A stretch of DNA of 18,931 nt from Cyanobacteria bacterium UBA6446 (GTDB taxonomy: Bacteria > Cyanobacteriota > Vampirovibrionia > Gastranaerophilales > Gastranaerophilaceae), in contig DJOE01000013.1 in the NCBI GenBank assembly GCA_002438405.1, forward strand, positions 1 through 18,931, read 5' to 3'. Every line of letters starts with the position of its first letter. The first letter of the stretch is position 1. Shown here piece by piece: positions 1 to 4,723 of the stretch. The notes below the pieces were generated by a model. That model had not been told where the DNA came from and made no database searches. It saw only the letters and a program-made list of their open reading frames with translations. Position numbers and translations under genes: made by a program.

Positions 1-276
1 GTGCTAATGATGATATAAATACCACTAATGCAAATGGTAAAATGATTTCAAGAATATTAACAAGTGTATCACAACAAGAAACAGAAATAACAAGTGAAAG
101 AACTAAAATAGGTTTAGCAGGAGCTATTAAAGTTGGTCATATACCACATCAAACCCATTTAGGTTATAAAAGAAAAATTAGTTACTAGATTAAATAATTT
201 AATTCAAGAAAGTATATCATATAATAAAAATCAAAATGGTCCAAAACTAATAAAAACTAGAAATCCTAAAAAATAA
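1..276 (+). pseudogene. Serine site-specific recombinase remnant (5' end outside window, internal deletion)
   Basis: The frame from base 3 to the TAG at 186-188 reads as the end of a large serine recombinase catalytic domain: ISRILTSVSQQETEITSERT followed by KIGLAGAIKVGHIPHQTHLG and YKRK. This matches the family pattern (S/A)xxExxxxSERTKxGL...G...GYKR. It stops right after the GYKR motif. In another frame (178-276) the sequence continues as LVTRLNNLIQESISYNKNQ... and ends in a lysine-rich tail at TAA 274-276, which looks like the C-terminus of the same kind of protein. The recombinase domain and zinc ribbon normally found between these parts are absent, so I infer an internal deletion with a frame change. 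The start lies outside the window, so upstream integrity cannot be judged. It probably marks an old mobile-element boundary. Confidence 0.7.
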
Positions 277-280
277 CTTT

Positions 281-309
281 TTGACAATTTAAATAATTTA
301 TGCTATTAT
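281..309 (+). promoter_or_regulatory. Consensus sigma-70 promoter for the antisense (antitoxin-like) RNA
   Basis: TTGACA at 281-286, a 17-nt spacer and TATTAT at 304-309. Transcription would start near 316. No plus-strand coding sequence follows, but the transcript would run into the 3' end of the small minus-strand gene at 390-515, which suggests it makes an antisense RNA. Confidence 0.65.
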
Positions 310-339
310 TAGTATGTAAGCGAGAAAATTTGCGTAAAA

Positions 340-382
340 TAAAAAAGAGGAACATTCGATTCTGCAAGTGAATGTCGCCTCT
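340..382 (-). terminator. Intrinsic terminator of the small toxin-like gene
   Basis: Hairpin arms AGAGG (346-350) and CATTC (353-357) pair with GAATG (370-374) and CCTCT (378-382). Read on the minus strand, the hairpin is followed by a U run (A run at 340-346 on plus). The loop (358-369) is also present in the opposing RNA, so loop-loop contact is possible. Confidence 0.6.
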
Positions 383-389
383 AAAAAAC

Positions 390-515
390 TTAGTATTGAC
401 ACTCTATCAATGCTGAAGAGTGTCTATTTTTTATTGCTAACACCAGTAAGGTAGAAAGTAACAAAATGATAGCAATGAGCTTTAGAACTTTTATTATAAA
501 AGTCTTAGTTTTCAT
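390..515 (-). CDS. Small hydrophobic peptide, putative type I toxin (41 aa)
   Basis: The frame starts at ATG 513-515 behind a strong AAGGAGG (525-531, 9-nt spacing) and ends at TAA 390-392. The peptide begins MKTKTFIIKVLKLIAIILLL, continues STLLVLAIKNR and ends HSSALIECQY. It therefore has a basic N-terminus, one membrane-spanning segment of about 20-22 residues (residues ~6-28), and a polar tail. This is the architecture of Fst/TxpA/Ldr-type membrane toxins, though I cannot assign a named family. It has its own promoter (581-609), a leader of ~59 nt that can hide the SD, and an intrinsic terminator. A convergent promoter would produce an RNA complementary to its 3' end. Alternative: an unrelated small membrane peptide. 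Confidence 0.6.
   Translation of the reverse strand: MKTKTFIIKVLKLIAIILLLSTLLVLAIKNRHSSALIECQY
398..432 (+). terminator. Intrinsic terminator of the antisense RNA
   Basis: Perfect 7-bp stem GACACTC (398-404)/GAGTGTC (418-424) with a 13-nt loop, followed by TATTTTTT (425-432). It lies inside the C-terminal codons of the minus-strand peptide gene, so one DNA segment serves as coding sequence on one strand and terminator on the other. Confidence 0.6.
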
Positions 516-524
516 CTTTATCTA

Positions 525-550
525 CCTCCTTTCTTTCTCAAGATTGGAGG
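525..550 (-). promoter_or_regulatory. SD-sequestering hairpin in the toxin-like leader
   Basis: On the minus strand CCUCC (complement of 546-550) can pair with GGAGG of the SD (complement of 525-529). An inner CUU/AAG pair would shorten the loop. Type I toxin mRNAs are commonly kept untranslated by this kind of SD occlusion. Confidence 0.4.
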
Positions 551-551
551 A

Positions 552-569
552 CGACACTCACATCAAATG
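552..569. repeat. 18-nt leader element, copy 1 (three copies)
   Basis: Plus strand reads CGACACTCACATCAAATG. It lies in the 5'UTR of the toxin-like mRNA. Copies recur at 716-732 and 900-917, and a shortened version is at 398-412. All have the same plus-strand orientation, so RNAs made from opposite strands can base-pair through it. Confidence 0.65.
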
Positions 570-580
570 TTCCTGTTAAA

Positions 581-609
581 ATTATATAATAAGTAAATTT
601 ATAAAACAA
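581..609 (-). promoter_or_regulatory. Promoter of the toxin-like gene
   Basis: Minus strand TTGTTT (complement of 604-609), 17-nt spacer, TATAAT (complement of 581-586). The predicted start is near 574, giving a leader of about 59 nt. Confidence 0.6.
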
Positions 610-627
610 GCGAACAGATGAAAGTTT

Positions 628-658
628 TTGTTAAAATTTGAAGAATGTGTGTTATAAT
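628..658 (+). promoter_or_regulatory. Promoter-like site of the second plus-strand RNA
   Basis: TATAAT at 653-658 is a perfect -10. The best -35 is TTGTTA at 628-633 with a long 19-nt spacer, so strength is uncertain. Confidence 0.4.
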
Positions 659-715
659 TGATTTATAGATTGATTCTTATATTAATCGCCTTTGATGGAA
701 AGTTGTAGATTACTA

Positions 716-732
716 CGACACTCGCACCAAAT
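716..732. repeat. Leader element, copy 2
   Basis: CGACACTCGCACCAAAT, two differences from copy 1. It partly overlaps the 3' arm of a hairpin in the plus-strand RNA. Confidence 0.6.
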
Positions 733-770
733 TTGATTGATACTCGAACTTTTCGAGATAAATATAAAAG

Positions 771-815
771 AGGCTATCAGGAAATTAGGTAAGTAATTTT
801 CTAACAGTCTTTTTT
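771..815 (+). terminator. Imperfect bidirectional terminator
   Basis: GGCT at 772-775 pairs with AGTC at 806-809, and the helix continues to the inner pairing of GGAAATTA with TAATTTTC, with two mismatches. A run of T follows at 810-815. The minus-strand reading also ends in a U-rich stretch. Confidence 0.5.
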
Positions 816-832
816 ATTAGTTAAAAAGATCT

Positions 833-889
833 TTAACAAAAGGCTTTTATTATAAAGGTTCTTTTCTTAATTGTATTCTCTTTTTTCAA
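833..889 (-). pseudogene. Decayed second copy of the toxin-like gene
   Basis: The minus strand from about 936 down to 831 is homologous to 585-479 of the intact locus. It keeps the leader element at 900-917, the following TCCAAT(T/C)TTGA stretch, and the coding core encoding RTFIIKAF, compare KTFIIKVL in the intact copy. The SD and ATG are gone; the only possible start is a TTG at 887-889, and the frame stops after 18 codons before any membrane segment. A degenerate -10 (TTTAAT) sits at the equivalent place. I read this as a tandem duplication whose toxin died while its antisense RNA may survive. Confidence 0.5.
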
Positions 890-899
890 AATTGGAAAA

Positions 900-917
900 C
901 GACACTCACATCAAATG
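900..917. repeat. Leader element, copy 3
   Basis: CGACACTCACATCAAATG, identical to copy 1, in the leader of the decayed copy. Confidence 0.65.
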
Positions 918-967
918 ACCATGCCTAATTAAATTCACAAATAATCATTATAAGAAAAGATGCTAAC

Positions 968-1429
968 ATGTCTAAACTAACTATTGTAATAGACAACTTA
1001 GGGCATAACGAATTAAGAAATTATTTAATGTCACCAAATGGAATATTTGATGTTAAAATTAAAAATATGAAATATCTAGAAGTACATTTAAAATATGATT
1101 CTAATTTAATAACACCAAACATAATATAAATGGAAATTTTATTATGTTTAGATATTTTTAAAACTCCCTCTATTCTTTCTTTTAATAAGTATTCAAAATT
1201 CAAAACATTCAATTATACAATAATTAGAGATGATCTATGCTGCGAGTACTGTTTAAAAGGTGCAATAAATGACCTATTTGAAATTGAAGGAATAGAATCG
1301 GCTAAAAGTAACTTTGATAAAGCTTACTTTAATATTCCTAGAAAGAAAATTATAGTGAATATAAAATGAAATCCCAATCTTATAGATAATAATAAAATAA
1401 AGCAAATCGAATCAGAATTGAATATTTAA
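968..1429 (+). pseudogene. Two-domain HMA-like protein broken by two in-frame stops
   Basis: One frame runs from ATG 968 to TAA 1427-1429 (153 codons), interrupted by TAA at 1127-1129 and TGA at 1367-1369. Residues on both sides of each stop fit together. The first segment begins SKLTIVIDNLGHNELRNYL and ends EVHLKYDSNLITPNII; it continues after TAA as MEILLCLDIFKTPSILSF. The second domain has DDLCCEYCLKGAINDLFEIE, a CCxxC metal-site-like motif in a heavy-metal-associated (ferredoxin-like) fold, and ends VNIK-stop-NPNLIDNN. VHLKYDSNLI and VNIK*NPNLI correspond, which supports two tandem HMA-like repeats and point nonsense mutations (for example AAA to TAA and TGG to TGA). The function would be metal handling, but the substrate is unknown. 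No strong SD precedes the ATG. Confidence 0.6.
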
Positions 1430-1435
1430 TAAAAA

Positions 1436-1452
1436 TGCACAATGACTGTGCA
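1436..1452 (+). repeat. Small hairpin sharing a word with the next terminator
   Basis: TGCACA/TGTGCA, a 6-bp stem with a 5-nt loop. TGCACA also starts the terminator stem about 40 nt downstream. Confidence 0.4.
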
Positions 1453-1476
1453 AAAAGCATACTAGAAAAGCATAAA

Positions 1477-1510
1477 ATGCACAGTATTTTGAAAATACTG
1501 TGCATTTTTT
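1477..1510 (+). terminator. Strong intrinsic terminator
   Basis: Perfect 14-bp stem ATGCACAGTATTTT (1477-1490)/AAAATACTGTGCAT (1492-1505) with only one unpaired base at the apex, followed by a run of T to 1510. It isolates the degraded region from pgeF. Confidence 0.8.
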
Positions 1511-1527
1511 ATATATTTGTTAAAATT

Positions 1528-1555
1528 TTCACTTATTGTAAAAAATTGCTATAAT
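1528..1555 (+). promoter_or_regulatory. pgeF promoter giving a probable leaderless mRNA
   Basis: TATAAT at 1550-1555 with a weak -35 (TTCACT 1528-1533, 16-nt spacer). Only AAATAC separates the -10 from the ATG at 1562, so the usual start point falls on the initiation codon. No SD is visible. Confidence 0.55.
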
Positions 1556-1561
1556 AAATAC

Positions 1562-2308
1562 ATGTTTTATTTTGAAAAAATTGACGGAAAAAGAGTTTTA
1601 AAATCTGATTTTATTAAAAATATGGAAGCATTTTTTACAACACGAGATATATGCATTTGTTGTAAAGATATTGAAATTTCGCAAAAAGATACAACCATTG
1701 AATTAAACAAAAAAATTATTTGTAAACATTTAAATATTAAAGAAGAGAACCTTTTATCACCAACCCAAACACATACCTCAAACATTCATATAGCAACGGG
1801 AACAAAGAAATCATACCCTGATACAGATGCTTTAATTTTAAAAGATAAAAATCTTGGAATTTTCCTAAATTTTGCCGATTGCACTCCGGTAATATTGTAT
1901 GATGAAGATCAAAATATTGGGGCTGTAGCTCATGCCGGTTGGAGAGGAACAGCAGAAAAAATTGGGCAAAAAACAATAGAAAAAATGATTGAATTATACC
2001 ATTCAAAACCAGAAAATATTGTTGCCGTAATTGGCCCCGCTATTGGTTTTTGTTGTTATAATGTAGGAGAAGAAGTTTATAAAAAACTATATGAAACTGT
2101 GAACGATTTTAGTGGTCTTTATGAAATCAGACAGGGGAATATTTATGTCGATTTAAAAAATATAAACAGAAAACAACTTGAAGAAATCGGAGTTAAGAAA
2201 ATCGATGTTTGTTCATATTGTACGGTGTGCAACAACGATTTATTTTTCTCATATAGAAAAGAAAATGCAACACCTTATCGACACAGTGCAGTAATAAAGT
2301 TGAGGTAA
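1562..2308 (+). CDS. pgeF: Peptidoglycan editing factor PgeF (YfiH/laccase-domain family)
   Basis: A 248-residue cytoplasmic protein of the YfiH/PgeF family (Cu/Zn 'polyphenol oxidase' fold). Members hydrolyse wrongly incorporated muropeptide precursors or act on purine nucleosides. The metal triad is visible: His71 in SPTQTHTSN, Cys107 in NFADCTPV and His124 in VAHAGWRGT. Also seen are IGPAIGFCCYNVG and the C-terminal signature CNNDLFFSYRKEN. An in-frame TTG at 1517 would extend the protein by 15 residues. It lies upstream of the -10 box at 1550-1555, so ATG 1562 is the better start. A DUF1653 gene follows after 3 nt. The N-terminal CICC cluster (residues 31-34) is unusual but of unknown meaning. 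Confidence 0.92.
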   Translation: MFYFEKIDGKRVLKSDFIKNMEAFFTTRDICICCKDIEISQKDTTIELNKKIICKHLNIKEENLLSPTQTHTSNIHIATGTKKSYPDTDALILKDKNLGIFLNFADCTPVILYDEDQNIGAVAHAGWRGTAEKIGQKTIEKMIELYHSKPENIVAVIGPAIGFCCYNVGEEVYKKLYETVNDFSGLYEIRQGNIYVDLKNINRKQLEEIGVKKIDVCSYCTVCNNDLFFSYRKENATPYRHSAVIKLR

Positions 2309-2311
2309 ATT

Positions 2312-2518
2312 ATGCAAAAAATTATTATTGGAAAAACTTACAGACACTTTAAAGGGAATTTATACAGGGTTATGGCTTTAGGTAAAAACTCTGAAAATAT
2401 GGAAGAAATGGTCGTATATAAATCTCTTTCAAACAATCATGTATGGATTAGACCTCGCAAAATGTGGAACGAAGTCGTTGATGATAAAGGAACATTAAGG
2501 TTTACTTTGGTTGAGTAA
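2312..2518 (+). CDS. DUF1653 family small protein
   Basis: A 68-residue protein that fits DUF1653: an N-terminal YRHFKGNLYRVMALGKNSE stretch, the EEMVVYKSL core and the WIRPRKMWNE end. The family is small and soluble, common in bacteria, and functionally uncharacterised. It starts 3 nt after the pgeF stop, so it is almost certainly translated from the same mRNA, probably by coupling. No terminator is evident directly after it, so read-through toward the next gene is possible. Confidence 0.85.
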   Translation: MQKIIIGKTYRHFKGNLYRVMALGKNSENMEEMVVYKSLSNNHVWIRPRKMWNEVVDDKGTLRFTLVE

Positions 2519-2620
2519 TCTTTATTAAGAACAGTAAAATTTTCCTCTTGAAACTAGCAAAAAATTTTATTCAGTTGTATTTTGAATAAAAACGAAAAAC
2601 AAAAGGAAAAGGATTTGTAT

Positions 2621-3037
2621 ATGAAAAAAGTTTTAGTAATGTTGGTAATAGTTTTATTTAGCTGTGTTCCGGCAAATGCAACATACCAAGTATTTTTTAA
2701 TGCCGGAGGTGTTCCAACTTCAAGAGCATACGGAGGCGGAATGCGTCATTCCATTAACAATTTTGGTTCTAATGCAGGTTTCACCCCTAGAAATATTAGA
2801 CGAGAACAAGCAAGACGTAGAGCCGTTGCAAGAGAAGAAGCTTTTACAAAAGCAATCAGCTCAATGGGAAATAATGGTTACAATAATGGAATGAATCCAA
2901 GAATGTATGCAAACTATTCCCAAAGATCAGTAAGCAGAACAGCTGTTGTTGATCAACAATCAAGATTTGACAGAAATTATACTCCTGCAAGATCAACAAA
3001 AAGTTACACAAGAAACGGTGTTACTTATTATAACTAA
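2621..3037 (+). CDS. Small secreted Arg/Asn/Gly-rich protein, paralogue of the next gene
   Basis: 138 residues. Residues 1-20 (MKKVLVMLVIVLFSCVPANA) form a Sec signal peptide with cleavage predicted after ANA. The mature part is rich in Asn, Gly, Arg and Tyr, with a basic helical stretch at about residues 53-70. ATG 2621 is preferred because AAGGAAAAGG lies a few bases upstream; an in-frame TTG at 2582 would destroy the signal peptide. The C-terminus SRFDRNYTPARSTKSYTRNG followed by VTYYN matches SRFDKKY...NGITYY in the protein at 3196-3642, so the two are diverged paralogues. It ends in its own intrinsic terminator. Function is unknown; I do not recognise a family. Confidence 0.75.
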   Translation: MKKVLVMLVIVLFSCVPANATYQVFFNAGGVPTSRAYGGGMRHSINNFGSNAGFTPRNIRREQARRRAVAREEAFTKAISSMGNNGYNNGMNPRMYANYSQRSVSRTAVVDQQSRFDRNYTPARSTKSYTRNGVTYYN

Positions 3038-3066
3038 GAAAAAAAATTAAAATTTATTTTATAAAG

Positions 3067-3102
3067 AAGAACAGAAATTTTTGAACTTTCTGTTCTTTTT
3101 TT
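3067..3102 (+). terminator. Intrinsic terminator
   Basis: 11-bp stem AAGAACAGAAA (3067-3077)/TTTCTGTTCTT (3087-3097) followed by T to 3102. Confidence 0.8.
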
Positions 3103-3195
3103 CGTATTAATTATATAGGAGGAATTAAAAACATTTGTACAATACACAAAAAATTATAATTATGATTTAATATTGGAGAACAAAAGGAAATGAAG

Positions 3196-3642
3196 ATGCA
3201 AAAAATTTTTCTAACAATTTTAATTATTGGATTTACAAGTCTAAATGCAAATGCTATGACAAGTGTTATATATAATAATGCAGGTCAACCAATTGCAGTA
3301 AATGATTTTTCATCAAATTCATATCCAAATATTTACAACAGGCAAATGCTACCACCTCCAAAATTTAACAATGGATATCCTCCACCTCCACCACCTCAAC
3401 AAAGATATAGATACCCGAGAGTATATTCATACTATCCGGCATATAATTCTTGTATTGATGCATATTCATATTATCCATATCAATGCTATCCAAGAAATCG
3501 TCAAAAAAATACAACCGCAACAAAAACTACAACTGCAACACCTATTTCAAGATTTGATAAAAAATACCAAACATCTTCTTCTAACAAAATTGTAACTTGT
3601 AACGGAATAACTTATTACGGCGCAACAAATGCCTGTCAATAA
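3196..3642 (+). CDS. Small secreted Pro/Tyr-rich protein
   Basis: About 148 residues. A signal peptide (MQKIFLTILIIGFTSLNANA) precedes a mature region with a PPPPPP run, many Tyr-Pro pairs, a Thr-rich linker and a C-terminal SRFDKKY...NGITYYGATNACQ. ATG 3196 has AAAGGA 7 nt upstream; ATG 3190 (two residues longer) has GGAG 11 nt upstream and cannot be excluded. After the signal peptide, VIYNNAGQPIAV resembles VFFNAGGVPTSR of the preceding secreted protein, and the C-terminal motif is shared. The middle is entirely different, as expected for surface-exposed, fast-evolving proteins. The four Cys in the mature part could form disulfides. Function is unknown; a cell-envelope or extracellular structural role is a guess. 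Confidence 0.72.
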   Translation: MQKIFLTILIIGFTSLNANAMTSVIYNNAGQPIAVNDFSSNSYPNIYNRQMLPPPKFNNGYPPPPPPQQRYRYPRVYSYYPAYNSCIDAYSYYPYQCYPRNRQKNTTATKTTTATPISRFDKKYQTSSSNKIVTCNGITYYGATNACQ

Positions 3643-3666
3643 CAAATAATTAATAATTAAATAATA

Positions 3667-3705
3667 AAAAGATAGAGGCTCAAAATTTTTGAACCTCTAT
3701 CTTTT
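3667..3705. terminator. Bidirectional terminator between the secreted-protein gene and tpiA
   Basis: AAAAGATAGAGG (3667-3678) pairs with CCTCTATCTTTT (3694-3705). Inner TCAAAA/TTTTGA also pairs. T runs end both readings, so it can stop the plus-strand gene and the convergent minus-strand tpiA. Confidence 0.8.
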
Positions 3706-3742
3706 CGACTGTCAATCAAGCCTTTTTAATTGTGTTTAATAA

Positions 3743-4537
3743 TTAAACTGCAACTTTCATAGTTTTTTCAATAATATCGTTGAAGCTATCAGCTTTCAAT
3801 GAAGCGCCACCGATTAAAGCACCATCGATATCTGATTTTGACATTTGTTCTTCAATTGTAGCAGGTTTTACAGAACCTCCATAAAGGATTCTGATAGAAT
3901 CAGCTGCTTGAGAACCAGCAACTTCTGCAACAACTCCACGAATCATTTTGATAACTCTGTTAGCTTCATCAGAATCACAAGATTTTCCTGTTCCGATAGC
4001 CCAGATTGGTTCGTAAGCGATAACTGATTTAGCGATATCTTCAGAAGAAATACCGTCTAAAGCTGCTCTGATTTGAGAAGCGATATGAGAATCTGTAACA
4101 CCTGATTCTCTTTGTTCTAAAGTTTCACCACAGCAGATGATTGGAATCAAACCACCAGCTAAGATAGCTTTAGCTTTTTTGTTAATCATTTCATCAGTTT
4201 CAGAGAAGTATTGTCTTCTTTCAGAGTGTCCGATAATTACATAAGAACAACCTGCATCTTTCAACATTTCAACAGAAAGTTCACCAGTGAAAGCACCAGA
4301 TTTTTCCCAGTGACAGTTTTGAGCTGCAACATATAATTTAGATTCTCCACAACCACAGTTACAAGGAATTTCTGCAACTTGGTTTAAAGATGTAAATACA
4401 GGAGCAATGATAACTGTAGGTAATTGAGGTGCATCAAATTTATCTACAAAAGATTTAATACCTTCATATAAAGCTTTAGAATCAGCTTGAAGTAAATTCA
4501 TTTTCCAGTTTCCTGCGATAATTGGTTTTCTTGACAT
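3743..4537 (-). CDS. tpiA: Triose-phosphate isomerase
   Basis: 264 residues, slightly longer than the usual ~250. It interconverts dihydroxyacetone phosphate and glyceraldehyde 3-phosphate in the cytoplasm. Visible: NWKMN (10-14, catalytic Lys12), IIGHSERR (His104), AYEPIWAIGTGK (Glu176 and the mobile loop 6) and LYGGSVKP (phosphate binding). SD AAGGAG precedes ATG by 8 nt, and a good promoter lies at 4576-4604. Residues 58-68 (IPCNCGCGESK) form a small Cys-rich insertion before the dimer-interface loop, which is not typical of the family. The gene is monocistronic, ending at the bidirectional terminator. Confidence 0.96.
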   Translation of the reverse strand: MSRKPIIAGNWKMNLLQADSKALYEGIKSFVDKFDAPQLPTVIIAPVFTSLNQVAEIPCNCGCGESKLYVAAQNCHWEKSGAFTGELSVEMLKDAGCSYVIIGHSERRQYFSETDEMINKKAKAILAGGLIPIICCGETLEQRESGVTDSHIASQIRAALDGISSEDIAKSVIAYEPIWAIGTGKSCDSDEANRVIKMIRGVVAEVAGSQAADSIRILYGGSVKPATIEEQMSKSDIDGALIGGASLKADSFNDIIEKTMKVAV

Positions 4538-4575
4538 AGTCTAATCTCCTTTTTAGTACCACTTTTACACAAGGT

Positions 4576-4604
4576 ATCTTATATTAAACAAAAACTTTAC
4601 GCAA
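4576..4604 (-). promoter_or_regulatory. tpiA promoter
   Basis: Minus strand TTGCGT (complement of 4599-4604), 17-nt spacer, TAAGAT (complement of 4576-4581). The leader is about 30 nt. Confidence 0.55.
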
Positions 4605-4642
4605 GTTAAACCGAAGGGGAATAAATTTATACATATAAACGG

Positions 4643-4702
4643 GAACCCCTCCTCGAAGATTGATAGAATGACGTAATTTCCTCGTACTTCAAGAAAGGGT
4701 TC
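4643..4702. repeat. Imperfect intergenic palindrome
   Basis: Outer arms GAACCC (4643-4648)/GGGTTC (4697-4702) and inner arms CTCGAAG (4652-4658)/CTTCAAG (4687-4693, one G-U) enclose ~28 nt including ATGACGTAA and CCTCGTA. No U run follows, so it does not look like a terminator. The inner words recall the CCTCGTAATGAC ends of the 68-nt repeats near 17.2 and 18.7 kb. Confidence 0.45.
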
Positions 4703-4723
4703 AAACTTTGTTATTTATGGGAA

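Larger units (their letters stand above)
316..433 (+). ncRNA. Putative antisense RNA antitoxin of a type I TA module
   Basis: This is the inferred transcript of about 118 nt between the promoter at 281-309 and the intrinsic terminator at 398-432. It is fully complementary to the terminator hairpin and the last ~15 codons of the small minus-strand gene. It also carries GACACTCTATCAATG (398-412), close to GACACTCACATCAAATG at 553-569, which is the complement of the toxin 5'UTR. The RNA could therefore contact the toxin mRNA at both its 3' end and its 5' leader. That is the arrangement of the par/Fst locus: convergent RNAs, shared terminator region and repeated contact sites. The existence of the RNA is inferred from sites only. 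Confidence 0.5.
665..815 (+). ncRNA. Putative second antitoxin-like structured RNA
   Basis: A non-coding stretch of about 150 nt lies between a -10 box (653-658) and a terminator (771-815). It folds into local hairpins: GTTGTAG (702-708)/CTACGAC (713-719, one G-U pair) and CTCGAA (743-748)/TTCGAG (752-757). It carries CGACACTCGCACCAAAT (716-732), which could pair with the leader elements of both toxin-like transcripts (16 of 17 positions for the intact one, counting a G-U). The layout mirrors a par antitoxin RNA: contact repeat, bidirectional terminator, then the convergent (here decayed) toxin gene. This is inference from sequence features only. Confidence 0.45.

Noticed and set aside
1130..1369. 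Treating the 79-residue open frame as a complete gene
   Set aside because: It is in the same frame as the segment from 968 and the continuation to 1429, and the similarity crosses both stops, so a single broken gene explains it better.
1517..1561. TTG 1517 as the start of pgeF
   Set aside because: It lies upstream of the -10 box at 1550-1555, has no SD, and the added residues do not fit the family N-terminus.
3117..3133. AGGAGG with no gene behind it
   Set aside because: Only an 8-12 codon frame with non-ATG starts follows; there is not enough to call a peptide, though a leader peptide cannot be excluded.
3302..3595. His/Ile-rich 97-residue frame overlapping the Pro/Tyr-rich secreted gene
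   Set aside because: It is a frame-shifted reading of a repetitive Pro/Tyr-coding region, with no SD.
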